Shown here: positions 10,786 through 19,942 of the stretch, piece after piece
Layout of the letters: every line of letters begins with the position of its first letter
Position numbering within the stretch: the stretch's first letter is position 1
Assembly (NCBI GenBank): GCA_001247695.2
Contig: LGRX02025783.1
Span: 1-39,128 of the forward strand
DNA: 39,128 bases
Reading direction: 5' to 3'
Origin: Cymbomonas tetramitiformis
Lineage: Eukaryota; Chlorophyta; Pyramimonadophyceae; Pyramimonadales; Pyramimonadaceae
Program-made: the position numbers and the translations under genes
The notes under the pieces: generated by a model
Seen by the model: the letters and a program-made list of their open reading frames with translations, nothing else
What the model was told of the DNA's origin: nothing
Database searches by the model: none

Positions 10786-11244
10786 CTACGTCTCACATCG
10801 GCATGAGGTGCAAAGTTGCTCGAAATGTTCAGAGTTTCTGAACGGCCTAGAACAGTTACACCTCGGTTGGTCCCAGCGGCGGGGACAATTGAGCATGGTG
10901 AAAAGCGTCCAGTGACATCCAGGAGTCCCGCCAGGAAGGTCTGCTGGGACAATCATTGTCCGCGGTGTTGTCCACTCGTTGCCAGCACGGTCGGGGTAGG
11001 CTCCATCGCGCGCCATCAGTTCAAAAACTAAATGCGAACGCGTGCGACGGACGAAGCGCCAACTGGCGAACCCGGCGTCTCTTCTTCCACGTTCCATGTT
11101 GCGCACGTTGTAATGAGTTGAAAGGCGCCACTGCTCAAGCTGGCAATCGTTACAGCGCAAGTGTTGAATGTTGTGGGTTGCAATCATCTCACGGTCATGA
11201 GGTCCGGCAAGAAAGTAGTCAACAAACTTGTAAACGGAAGGCAT
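10786..11244 (-). CDS. Small terminal ORF, 152 aa, Cys-rich, unknown function
   Basis: This ORF mirrors the small ORF at 1054-1476: it starts just inside the right TIR and reads toward the centre of the element. The DNA upstream of its ATG aligns with the DNA upstream of the left ORF (shared ACTTCTCTTAAATA and GCGCAAAC/CGCAAACA blocks). The protein has an internal C-x2-C (RCNDCQ, about residues 30-35) and a Cys-rich C-terminus (CNCSRPF...CTSCRC). Zinc binding is plausible. I do not recognise a family. It is either a diverged paralogue of the left ORF or an unrelated gene in the equivalent position. Confidence 0.5.
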   Translation of the reverse strand: MPSVYKFVDYFLAGPHDREMIATHNIQHLRCNDCQLEQWRLSTHYNVRNMERGRRDAGFASWRFVRRTRSHLVFELMARDGAYPDRAGNEWTTPRTMIVPADLPGGTPGCHWTLFTMLNCPRRWDQPRCNCSRPFRNSEHFEQLCTSCRCET

Positions 11245-11324
11245 GTTGTCGTGTGACTTTTAATTGTGCGGTGTAGGTTTTTAAGGGTTTGCGCGATTAA
11301 TGTTTTTAGTCCGCGTTTGTGCTT

Positions 11325-12309
11325 TATTTAAGAGAAGTCCTGGCACGCGCCGTAAACTCGAGTTCGTGAGCTAGCGGTTGTAGGTTGTTTTATGCCGGGA
11401 AGAAGATAAAAAAAAAACGGGGCAAACACCAAAAAAAATAGGGACGAAGTGAACAAAAAATATTCCTGAAATTGCAAAGAAATCGGGGTTTTTTGAAGAA
11501 ATTTCAAAAAATTTAGAAAAACCCCCCAAAAGGGCATATAAAACTAGAAAAAATAAAAGGGGTTCATCGATGAACACCCAAAAACATATTTCATAAAAAT
11601 CAGACGTATAAAGTGTGATTTTGCTACCGAGTTTCGAAAAAAAAATTTGAAGCTGGAGAATGCGTGAAATATGGTACAAATTCAATGGAAAATTTGTGTT
11701 TTCTTAACACAAAAAACCCCATAAACTTTCCTTAATTCAGGCTGACAAAGATGATTTTTTTAGTTAAAATCAGGAATATTTCTTAAACCCTAAAACAACC
11801 GGGAAATTAAATAAAATTACATTCAACTCGGGAAAATCTTAAACCCTAGATTCGGTCAAATTTTCGATTTTTTCAGGGCCTCCCCTTGTAAAACTCCCCA
11901 ACACCCAAAAAGGCCTGAAATTCATATAAAACTAGAAAAAATAAAAGGGGTTCATCCATGAACCCCCAAAAACATTTTTCATAAAAATCAGACGTAAAAA
12001 GTGTCATTTTGCTACCGAGTTTCGAAAAAAAATTTGAAGCTTAAAAATGCGTGAAATATTATACAAGTTCAATGGAAAATTTATGTTTTCTTAACACAAA
12101 AAACCCCATAAACCTTCCTTAATTCAGGCTGAAAAAGATGATTTCTTTCGTGAAAATTAGGAATATTTCTTAAACCCTAAATCAACCGGAAAATTAAATA
12201 AAATTACATTCCACTCGGGAAAATCTTAAACCCTAGATTCGGTCAAATTTTCGATTTTTTTAGGGCCTCCCATTGTAAAACTCCCGAACTCCCGAAACTC
12301 CCAAACTCC
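11325..12309 (-). repeat. Right terminal inverted repeat with an internal tandem duplication
   Basis: Inverted partner of 1-985. It also holds two 386-bp units (GGCCTCCCMTTGTAAAACTCCC phrases near 11878 and 12264) and two copies of the palindrome: perfect at 11562-11575 and GTTCATCCATGAAC (one mismatch) at 11950-11963. Both arms keep the two-unit structure, so the duplication is older than the divergence of the arms, or the arms have been homogenised. The outer end is a run of GGGAGTTT-like blocks stopping at about 12309. Confidence 0.85.
11562..11575. promoter_or_regulatory. Palindrome GTTCATCGATGAAC in right TIR
   Basis: Perfect 14-bp copy of the palindrome found in the left TIR and the intron hairpin. 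Its outer partner in this TIR (11950-11963) carries one substitution that breaks the central ATCGAT. Confidence 0.5.
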
Positions 12310-12398
12310 CCAATTGCGTTTGGTGCCACGAAAGAAGCACGAGCAGGTTAAGGCAGACAATTAATAGAAGCTTAGGAAACAGACATCCTAAAAACTAT

Positions 12399-15300
12399 TT
12401 GTTACGCACCTGCCCCGTGGGAACCCCGTTGCATAGCACGGTGACAATGCAGGCGGGGGACTGCCCAGAAAACCCCGGGCTTGGTGTAATTTGTAAAAGC
12501 TTCTGCTGCTGTAAATGGTGTATAACTGCTGCCCAAAATGACGGTGATTCCAAATTGCAGAGTGATGGGGAGGGGGGCTTTTTACGGCGCACAAAGCAAC
12601 GAAGGGGCCTCAGGACCGGTGCAAGCTTGGAGCAAAGGAGCTCCCCAATAGAAGGTATGGCAACCGTTACCCTGCATATCATAACTTACTTACTTTATGC
12701 CCGAAGGAAACAACTGAGGGATGCTTTTACCACAACACAAGGACCTATAGTTATGCTCTTGCACACAATATGTCACCTTGCAAGGAAAAAACCAAGACAA
12801 GGAAACCAAATTAGGCAAGGACCAAGGACATTTATTAGATGGGCTCACAGGAAAACCAAATACAGGTTACAATACACGGGGAAAACTCAGAAAAGGTTTG
12901 TACTAACCAGAGCCCAAGCTGCATCAGGGGAGTTTATTACAACACAAAGAACTGACAGCAGGACCAAACGGAAGACAATTAAGGCAAGATTCAAGGCAAT
13001 GAAGGATGCATCAGGAAGAACCCTCACAACACAAAGGAGGGGAAAACGGACCAAATATGAACTGAACACACATATGCATATACCTGCAAGGAAAGAGCTC
13101 AGTAAGACACTATCAGAAAAGAAACAACACTCACACATCCACACAGAAGTAGACAAACCCAGTAACCATGAACAAACAAGGAATCCCAGCCAACCGGAAT
13201 CGAGCTCAACAAAATCACCCACTAAGATGTTAGATACTATACACCCTGGAAGCAATATGACCAAATTGCCATTTACTAGGAGAGAGGTCATAAGGGGAAA
13301 AGGGGGACAGCCCACTGAGTCACCAACCTTAAACAATAACAGGCTTGGAGCAGAAGCAGTTTACAACGGAGAAGGGATTGACTCGGAACAGCTCGACGAG
13401 GCTCTCAGACTACAGGACAAAAGCTCGATCCCCCCCATAGGCTATGATGAGCTCCTTTCAAAACTGGAAACCGGTGAATTAAGCTTCTTACACCTCATTA
13501 GAAAAGCATTGGGCAAACATCTGAGGACCCACTTTGGGGTAAGCAACGGTGAACATTGGAGACTCATAACACTTCGAATTACAACAGAACAACATATAGA
13601 AGCCTATATCTATGATTCCCTTGGAGCAATGACAGCAACCGAAACACAAAGCAAACTTGAAGGGGCGCTCTCCGCCTGGTTGCATACCCATCATAAAACC
13701 ATGAAAGGGAAGAGTTGGAATGTAGAGGTATCAACTTTCAGACAACAACTGGATAATCACACTTGTGGGATATGGGTTATTAGAACAGCGGAGAAATGGA
13801 GGCAATGGTGTGATAGGAGCGGGCACATACCATTCTTCACCTATTTAAAAGAAGGAAACACTGAAGGGGAGCACCACAGTTCTGAGGCTACATTACACAT
13901 CCAGGACTTACAAGAAGAAATTCAAGATAGGATTACTCAACCCAAGGATGCAAGAGGGAGCATCAATAGCGACATTTCAAAATACAACCCTGTATACAGT
14001 AGAAAAGGAGTCATCTCCGTAACCAACATTGAGACTCTGTGCAGAAAGCTGAAGCTAGACTTCACTTGTACCAACAACGAGCATATCCTTTATGAAATGA
14101 TAAACGGGAGCCAAAAGGAATATAACAATAACACCAACAAACTTCCCCAGACAAAACACCACACCTATATTCATCACCAAAGTCAGGAATGGACATTGGC
14201 AATACACCTGAAACATAAGAACACCGTCCTCCTAATCAAACCCTTCACAAAAATGGGAAAGGAAAGTCATAACAACGTGACACCAGTATATAAACACTTA
14301 GGCCTCAGATGTGAGATCGATGCTCAAAACAAAGGCCTCCTTGTCCTCCACACAGCAGTCAAAATTCAGGAAATCCTTCAAAATCTCAGATATGCAGGAG
14401 AGCACCAGTTAGAAAGAGACATCATAAACAGCATGACCACCTCCAACATCAAGTACCCCCACGGTAACGGGAAATTCACCAGAAATGAGAAGTTAAACAA
14501 CAGGGGAGCGGTAGCCATTATCAGGGAGCAGCTCAGATATGGGAATATAACCTCTGACAAAATAGCGCAAAACAGAGAACTCTGGGGAAATCAAGAGGTG
14601 GTTGGAGGCATAAGAGCAGGAAAAGTTATGGCTTCTAATGTTCAAAGCAAAAGGAACACTCCTAAAACCACAGGCCTGAGGCACCAGGCAGGGAAAAAAC
14701 TGAGGAGGAAGATCCAAAATTGTGAGCGGACAGAAAACATCTTTTCCCACAAAAACCTATATGGAACGGATGGAAGATGCATTAAGCAAAAGGCAAAGCA
14801 CTCACGGAATGAGGCGGAGAACATGCGGCTGCAGGATCTACAGAGAGCCCAAGGGAGAAAGGAACATAGTATAGTAATGGGAATGAACATGAGAGGCCTG
14901 AGACACACAAAAGAGGACCAGGACAGTATGATAAAACTAGAGACCATCTGCAACCTGGTGCTAGACAGAAAAGCACACATCATATGTATCTCTGAGACCA
15001 AGATCTCAAACACAAGTTTGCCAATGGTCAAAACCTTGATGTCTCAGAAAGGTCTGAGCTTTAGAATTTCACACACGGATGAAAAGGCTAGTATAGGGTC
15101 CCTCATAGTATGGAATCCCAAGGATATCCCGCTGACACCCAATGCAACTTATGTTGACGGGGTGCAAAAAAGGTCAGTTATGATTCGGTTTACGGGCATA
15201 AAGGGTTTCTCATTTTCGGTGGCAAGCGGGTACATGAACGATGCCAGCCTCAAAGAGGAACAAGAGGACTTCTACAAAACACTTAAGGATTGGGCAGCCA

Positions 15301-18300
15301 AATCAGGCGACAACAGAAACAAGGCGCATATAGAAATAGGAGACTGCACACTGACCCAGAGCCAAAGGATAACAAAAGGTCAGCAGATGTCATATAAAGA
15401 CCACCAGACAAACAACAAACACCTCTTAAGTTATTACAATGATGACAGGACAACACTAACAGAACTCGTCACACATATGCACCCCGAATGCAATGAGATA
15501 TTCACAAGGGTTGTAAACAACAGCTCAAAAGCAAAACTAACTCATATAATGGCAAACAAAGGAATGGAAGATAGAACAGCTGCTGCTGGCTGGCTCGAAA
15601 TTAACCCATACATAGTTTCAGACCACGGAATAGTCTGGGCTCAGATTGACATCAGAAGAGAGCAGATACACCCCGAAAAACTGAAACATACATATACAAA
15701 AGAAGCACGCATGAGTGGAGCAAACGACACCACCCATGACAAGTACCCTGGCTTCCCAGTTAGACTGGAGCACACACAGACAGTAAGAGACTCTAAAAAG
15801 CTTACTAAGGCTGCGATTGCTAGATTACTGGGGGAAAATGGATACACCATAAAGCATTTTGCAAATGCAAGCATCGAACAAAACAATGCAGCACAAGCAA
15901 TAAACACTGTCTTAGGTGACACCACAGACTACAATATGAAAAAGGAGGATATTCACGGAGACAAACTAAAAGAAAACTCAAACACATGGAAAGGGAAGCT
16001 GACGAGCACAAAAGGTAGCATAAAGTGGCATAACAAAACCAAAGAATGGTGGATACATATGAACTCACCCTGGAATTCTGCACACATCAGGTCTAGGGGC
16101 AATGGCATGCCAGAGGGCGTGACACAGCATGGGTACACAAAAATTGGTAATCTTTGGAGCTTGAAATTCCCAATCAATTATGGGAAAAAAGATGTCCTAA
16201 AATACCTTAAAACACACTTTCACTTGGGGAACACTGAAGTCTTAAAACTCGAAGGACCTAAGGAGCATGAAGAAGGGCACATATGGGACATCTGCATGCA
16301 TCAGAACCTGCAAGCAGAGCACTGGAGTCATTGTGGCAAACCCCTATTAGCACTTGACAAAACCAAAGCATACAACTTCAAATATGCCACCGGGTGGAAA
16401 GCCTACACAGAAAGACTTCAAAAACTAGTAGACACAAACAAAGAATCGGAGGGCAGTAAAGAGAATATAGATAGCTGTAGGTCCCGTGAAGAAGATACGG
16501 ACCACACTTGGGACTTCATCCATGAATCAGCAAACACAGCGGCGTGTGCTGCATTTGGAACAAGGGGGAAAAAGATGCACAAAAGGCCGGTCCCATCAGC
16601 CACATCAAACTATCTATACAAATGGCTTCAGTCACTGAGAAAAGCACACCGGATGCTGGGAATGGCAGAAAATGAAAAGGACCTGGAAGCAACAGAATGC
16701 CTCATCAACACCATTCCTTGTGACAGTCTTCGCAGGAAGCCACAGGAAACGGCTGAGGCATGGGGTAACAGACTTGAGGCGAACCTGCCAACAGTCACAA
16801 AGGCATTCCAAGAGAGCAGACTCAAGGACATAAGATATTGGAAGCTCCGGGAGAAGGAAGAGATGCAATATTTGTTTGCAAAGAAGGTTTCAACCTTCTT
16901 GGACAGAGCCTTAGGAAACAAGAAAGGGATGGAAAAGGGTGCAGCACCAGAATATGATGATAAAGGTGAGATACCGCCCACAGCAAATGAAAGGAAGCAA
17001 GCCATCCTAAAGGAATATAAAGAAAACAAACTTTTTTCCACAAAACCCGAAGCACCCGAGCACCTACCGCCATGGCTGAGATCAATCTTAAAGAACAGCC
17101 CCAGACTCCCCCAGTATGTCATTGAGCAGCTAGCAGAACCTATACTCATGAAGGAGCTGGAGGCAGTTTATGGAACATGTGGAGTATCCACAGCCCCAGG
17201 CCCATCAGGAATGCATTATGCACAATGGATACAGGGACCCCAAAACCTCCAAGAACTCATACTCGAAATGTTTAACAACATCTTGAGAACAGGCTCCTTT
17301 CCAAAATTAGCTAAAGCAGGCTTCATTCAGCCAATCCCCAAAGATCCAAACAAACCATGCACATCAGATAATTCCAGGCCACTCACCATGCTGGAAACAG
17401 GCATGAAGTTGTTTAACTCCATCATTGCAAACAGAATAAAGAAGGCTTTATCCAAACATCCAGTCCTCTTCCCAATTCAAGATGCTTTCCTGCCCAATAA
17501 AAACATTGAAGATTCATTGCAAGTCCTAAATGAAGTTATTTCCGATGCTAACAGATTCGACAAGGAACTGCATGTTGTCTACTTAGACCTTAAACAAGCC
17601 TTTGACCGAGCAGAATTTTGGATGAGCAAGCTAGCACTTGAGAAAATAGGACTGCCCGAAAACATTATCACAATCATTTCGGACATCACATCCGAAGCAT
17701 CACGATCAGTCCTCACATCTGAAGGCATGACAGATGAATGGATGCTCGAATGCGGGGTGCCTCAAGGAGAAGTCCTAAGTCCCCTCAGGTTTGTGGCAAT
17801 TATGGACATTCTAGCCATCTGGCTGGCAGAAAGGGCAAACGGTAAGAACCCCATGAAACAGACCTACGGGTATGCTCTAGAGAAACCGAGAGATGCCACC
17901 AGAAACCCGGGAGCAACATCACCCCAGAAGAACAGGAAATGGTTGAACATGAACTCACCGCCCAACATCTTTGCCAGATTCTTCTGTGATGATATTATCT
18001 TGATCGGGAAACCAAGAGAGGAAGTACAGGACATGCTCGGGGTGATCAATGAGTTCATGATGTTCATAGGGATTCCCATTAATGCTAAAAAATCAAAATA
18101 CTCTCACAGGAAATCCATTAGACAGAGGGGGAAAGCAGATGAAAGGAATACCGGATTGGAAAAGAAACTCATGTCCGGAGGTATGCTGAAAGTCGAAGAG
18201 GGAGAGGAAGGGCCCAACATATGGTCTGAATGGCTTCCACGCAAGACCCCTACATATCTTGAATATAGCAACAGAACTGAAGCAAACCGATATCTAGGGG

Positions 18301-19409
18301 TTTGGTTTGCGCTGGATGGCGGATGGGAACACCAAAAGCAGATGCTTATGGATAAGCTCACCCAAAGCTTACTGTCTGTTCAAACACAAACCTTGAACTT
18401 GAACCAGCTCCGCTACATAATCAATGCGGTTGTTGTACCAAGAATGGCATATCCTTTGAAAGTTACATCGAATATCTGCACGGAAACAAATAATGTAGCA
18501 AAAGAAATAGATGGCACCATAGCAAACTTCATCTTGAGATATTTAAACTGTCCCATAGACACAAACCATCAATTAGTTTGGACACCGGCCGCACTAGGAG
18601 GACTGGGGATTGACAGCGTAACAGACATTGCCTATGCTACATGCATCTCGGAAACCTTAATCACATTATGCAACACAACAGAATTCGAATATTGGAGTGA
18701 CCAGATCTTACACGACCTACACCACACACCAAATGCACACCTGTACAGAGAAAACAGTAGCACATGGAGCAGAATGGCAAGTTATGTCATGGAGAGAGAA
18801 GCAAGGGAACTCAAAATTCAGGGTTCCCCCTTATCCCACCACCTTCCCTTCAAAAAAGCCACAGACAAGAGTGGGAACTGGTTCAAGAGGGTGAGCTACA
18901 TACTGTCAAAATATGGTTACTCTATTGACACAAAGCATTCCACTCTTCAGGATTACGAGGAATTACAGACCTTCCTTTACTCATCACTCCCGAAACCTGT
19001 GTATGAGAAGATAAGTATGTTAGTGGCAACACGGAACCTTAGATACATGGGTTCCTTTCTTCAGCCATGTGGAGGGCTTATGCTCAGTTGGGAAGAACTA
19101 CGGGCAAAGCATAGACTGCAAGGAACAGAACCCCCAGCATGGTTTACAGCCCTTCAGACAGAAGTTACATGTGATGAATCAGAAGCAGAATTGCGAAAGG
19201 TTAAACCAAAATACAGAGACACTCCACAGGCTCCGGAAGAGGGTATGATGTGCTGGAAAGGGACAGGATTGGGCCAGGAAGGGATAGAGCTAGTCGAAGT
19301 CCAGAGGCTCGACACAGGCTTAGGTACCTTACAATTGAAACAGTACACCAAGGATCAAGAAGGGATATACAGACCGGCGCAGAACAGGACCGAAGGCCTT
19401 ACTAGTTAA
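12399..19409 (+). CDS. LINE polyprotein, N-terminal part: Ulp1/C48 protease, APE endonuclease, reverse transcriptase
   Basis: The open frame starts with TTG at 12399; the first ATG is codon 17. Residues about 120-230 are strongly basic with repeated TTQ motifs (nucleic-acid binding). Residues about 385-460 match Ulp1/C48 cysteine proteases: His in EHWRLI, Asp in YIYDSLG, Gln-Cys in RQQLDNHTCGIW (Cys near 456). Residues about 827-1085 match the APE-like endonuclease: Asn in MNMRGL, Glu in CISETK, GD in IEIGDC (the usual GDxN Asn is not evident), SDH in IVSDHG. Residues about 1595-1880 are reverse transcriptase: APGPSG, YLDLKQAFD (motif A) and FCDDII (motif C, both catalytic Asp kept). The protease may process the polyprotein or act on host SUMO/ubiquitin-like tags. 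The frame ends at a TAA just after sequence that continues in the +1 frame. Confidence 0.85.
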   Translation: MLRTCPVGTPLHSTVTMQAGDCPENPGLGVICKSFCCCKWCITAAQNDGDSKLQSDGEGGFLRRTKQRRGLRTGASLEQRSSPIEGMATVTLHIITYLLYARRKQLRDAFTTTQGPIVMLLHTICHLARKKPRQGNQIRQGPRTFIRWAHRKTKYRLQYTGKTQKRFVLTRAQAASGEFITTQRTDSRTKRKTIKARFKAMKDASGRTLTTQRRGKRTKYELNTHMHIPARKELSKTLSEKKQHSHIHTEVDKPSNHEQTRNPSQPESSSTKSPTKMLDTIHPGSNMTKLPFTRREVIRGKGGQPTESPTLNNNRLGAEAVYNGEGIDSEQLDEALRLQDKSSIPPIGYDELLSKLETGELSFLHLIRKALGKHLRTHFGVSNGEHWRLITLRITTEQHIEAYIYDSLGAMTATETQSKLEGALSAWLHTHHKTMKGKSWNVEVSTFRQQLDNHTCGIWVIRTAEKWRQWCDRSGHIPFFTYLKEGNTEGEHHSSEATLHIQDLQEEIQDRITQPKDARGSINSDISKYNPVYSRKGVISVTNIETLCRKLKLDFTCTNNEHILYEMINGSQKEYNNNTNKLPQTKHHTYIHHQSQEWTLAIHLKHKNTVLLIKPFTKMGKESHNNVTPVYKHLGLRCEIDAQNKGLLVLHTAVKIQEILQNLRYAGEHQLERDIINSMTTSNIKYPHGNGKFTRNEKLNNRGAVAIIREQLRYGNITSDKIAQNRELWGNQEVVGGIRAGKVMASNVQSKRNTPKTTGLRHQAGKKLRRKIQNCERTENIFSHKNLYGTDGRCIKQKAKHSRNEAENMRLQDLQRAQGRKEHSIVMGMNMRGLRHTKEDQDSMIKLETICNLVLDRKAHIICISETKISNTSLPMVKTLMSQKGLSFRISHTDEKASIGSLIVWNPKDIPLTPNATYVDGVQKRSVMIRFTGIKGFSFSVASGYMNDASLKEEQEDFYKTLKDWAAKSGDNRNKAHIEIGDCTLTQSQRITKGQQMSYKDHQTNNKHLLSYYNDDRTTLTELVTHMHPECNEIFTRVVNNSSKAKLTHIMANKGMEDRTAAAGWLEINPYIVSDHGIVWAQIDIRREQIHPEKLKHTYTKEARMSGANDTTHDKYPGFPVRLEHTQTVRDSKKLTKAAIARLLGENGYTIKHFANASIEQNNAAQAINTVLGDTTDYNMKKEDIHGDKLKENSNTWKGKLTSTKGSIKWHNKTKEWWIHMNSPWNSAHIRSRGNGMPEGVTQHGYTKIGNLWSLKFPINYGKKDVLKYLKTHFHLGNTEVLKLEGPKEHEEGHIWDICMHQNLQAEHWSHCGKPLLALDKTKAYNFKYATGWKAYTERLQKLVDTNKESEGSKENIDSCRSREEDTDHTWDFIHESANTAACAAFGTRGKKMHKRPVPSATSNYLYKWLQSLRKAHRMLGMAENEKDLEATECLINTIPCDSLRRKPQETAEAWGNRLEANLPTVTKAFQESRLKDIRYWKLREKEEMQYLFAKKVSTFLDRALGNKKGMEKGAAPEYDDKGEIPPTANERKQAILKEYKENKLFSTKPEAPEHLPPWLRSILKNSPRLPQYVIEQLAEPILMKELEAVYGTCGVSTAPGPSGMHYAQWIQGPQNLQELILEMFNNILRTGSFPKLAKAGFIQPIPKDPNKPCTSDNSRPLTMLETGMKLFNSIIANRIKKALSKHPVLFPIQDAFLPNKNIEDSLQVLNEVISDANRFDKELHVVYLDLKQAFDRAEFWMSKLALEKIGLPENIITIISDITSEASRSVLTSEGMTDEWMLECGVPQGEVLSPLRFVAIMDILAIWLAERANGKNPMKQTYGYALEKPRDATRNPGATSPQKNRKWLNMNSPPNIFARFFCDDIILIGKPREEVQDMLGVINEFMMFIGIPINAKKSKYSHRKSIRQRGKADERNTGLEKKLMSGGMLKVEEGEEGPNIWSEWLPRKTPTYLEYSNRTEANRYLGVWFALDGGWEHQKQMLMDKLTQSLLSVQTQTLNLNQLRYIINAVVVPRMAYPLKVTSNICTETNNVAKEIDGTIANFILRYLNCPIDTNHQLVWTPAALGGLGIDSVTDIAYATCISETLITLCNTTEFEYWSDQILHDLHHTPNAHLYRENSSTWSRMASYVMEREARELKIQGSPLSHHLPFKKATDKSGNWFKRVSYILSKYGYSIDTKHSTLQDYEELQTFLYSSLPKPVYEKISMLVATRNLRYMGSFLQPCGGLMLSWEELRAKHRLQGTEPPAWFTALQTEVTCDESEAELRKVKPKYRDTPQAPEEGMMCWKGTGLGQEGIELVEVQRLDTGLGTLQLKQYTKDQEGIYRPAQNRTEGLTS

Positions 19410-19653
19410 CGAGTATCAGATACTGCAAGATGGTACAACCTTGATGCCGGTGGACCAAAACATTTTGAGAATGAATTCCAACAGTACAGCAAGGATCAAC
19501 ACAGGAGAAGGTTTGGGAGCCGAGATATACTTAGCATATGTTGAAAATAGGCTCAAAGACCTTTTCAGAACAAGATGCAACAACTCATGTGCAGCGGAGA
19601 ACAGTGAATTTAGCTGCCCGAGTGCATCAGAAGATGAGGAACAGGGCATGCAC
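19400..19653 (+). pseudogene. LINE polyprotein linker segment in shifted frame
   Basis: Immediately past the end of the large frame, the +1 frame stays open (EYQILQDGTTLMPVDQN...) up to the MITE insertion and is the same frame that resumes after the MITE. It includes an acidic stretch SASEDEEQG next to the insertion point. I read this as the original link between the reverse transcriptase and RNase H regions, dislocated by a single-base indel at about 19380-19405. Confidence 0.6.
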
Positions 19654-19942
19654 CAGGGTAGAAGTCTTACCGTGGCGGGCCGGCCCGGGGCCGCAGAAGC
19701 TCGCTCCGGGCCGAAAGCGGGCCGAAGGGACTTTCGCCCCCGGGCCGCACAAAAATATGAACCGGCCAAACTTCGGCCAAAAATATAGGCATTTTATGCC
19801 ACTTTTTATCAAACCCCCATACTTAATTTCAAAATTTCGCGCCTGCGGCGGGCATTTTTCTTCCTTGACCGTTTTGGCCGAAAGCGGACCAGCGGAAATG
19901 TAGTTTACGGGCCGTAAAGAATTTTGGAAGACTTCTACACTG
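19654..19942. mobile_element. hAT-type MITE, 289 bp
   Basis: Ends are 15-bp inverted repeats with one mismatch: CAGGGTAGAAGTCTT at 19654-19668 and CAGTGTAGAAGTCTT (reverse complement of 19928-19942). The flanks carry an identical 8-bp direct repeat GCATGCAC (19646-19653 and 19943-19950). CAGNG termini with 8-bp duplications are the hallmark of hAT transposons. The interior is GC rich with several GGGCCGAAAGCGGGCC-like blocks and no coding capacity, so it needed a transposase from elsewhere. Removing element plus one duplication (297 bp) restores the LINE reading frame exactly. Confidence 0.85.

Larger units (their letters stand above)
1..12309. mobile_element. Large TIR element (DNA-transposon-like) carrying a DNA methyltransferase gene
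   Basis: The first and last kilobase of this segment are inverted copies of each other. Inside them lies a second inverted repeat pair (1491-1749 and 10338-10601), and inside that are two divergent multi-exon genes starting from a shared centre near 5500-5900. The right edge falls at about 12309, where the repeated GGGAGTTTTGGGAG-like end gives way to unrelated sequence. The left edge coincides with base 1, so a few bases may be missing and a target site duplication cannot be tested. The architecture fits a cut-and-paste or self-replicating DNA transposon. No catalytic triad could be assigned, so superfamily is open. It contains one probable transposition gene (minus strand), one methyltransferase gene (plus strand) and two small terminal ORFs. 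Confidence 0.75.

Noticed and set aside
1..12309. Polinton/Maverick or virophage-like identity for the TIR element
   Set aside because: Length and TIRs would allow it, but I see no protein-primed polymerase, retroviral-type integrase, packaging ATPase or capsid gene.
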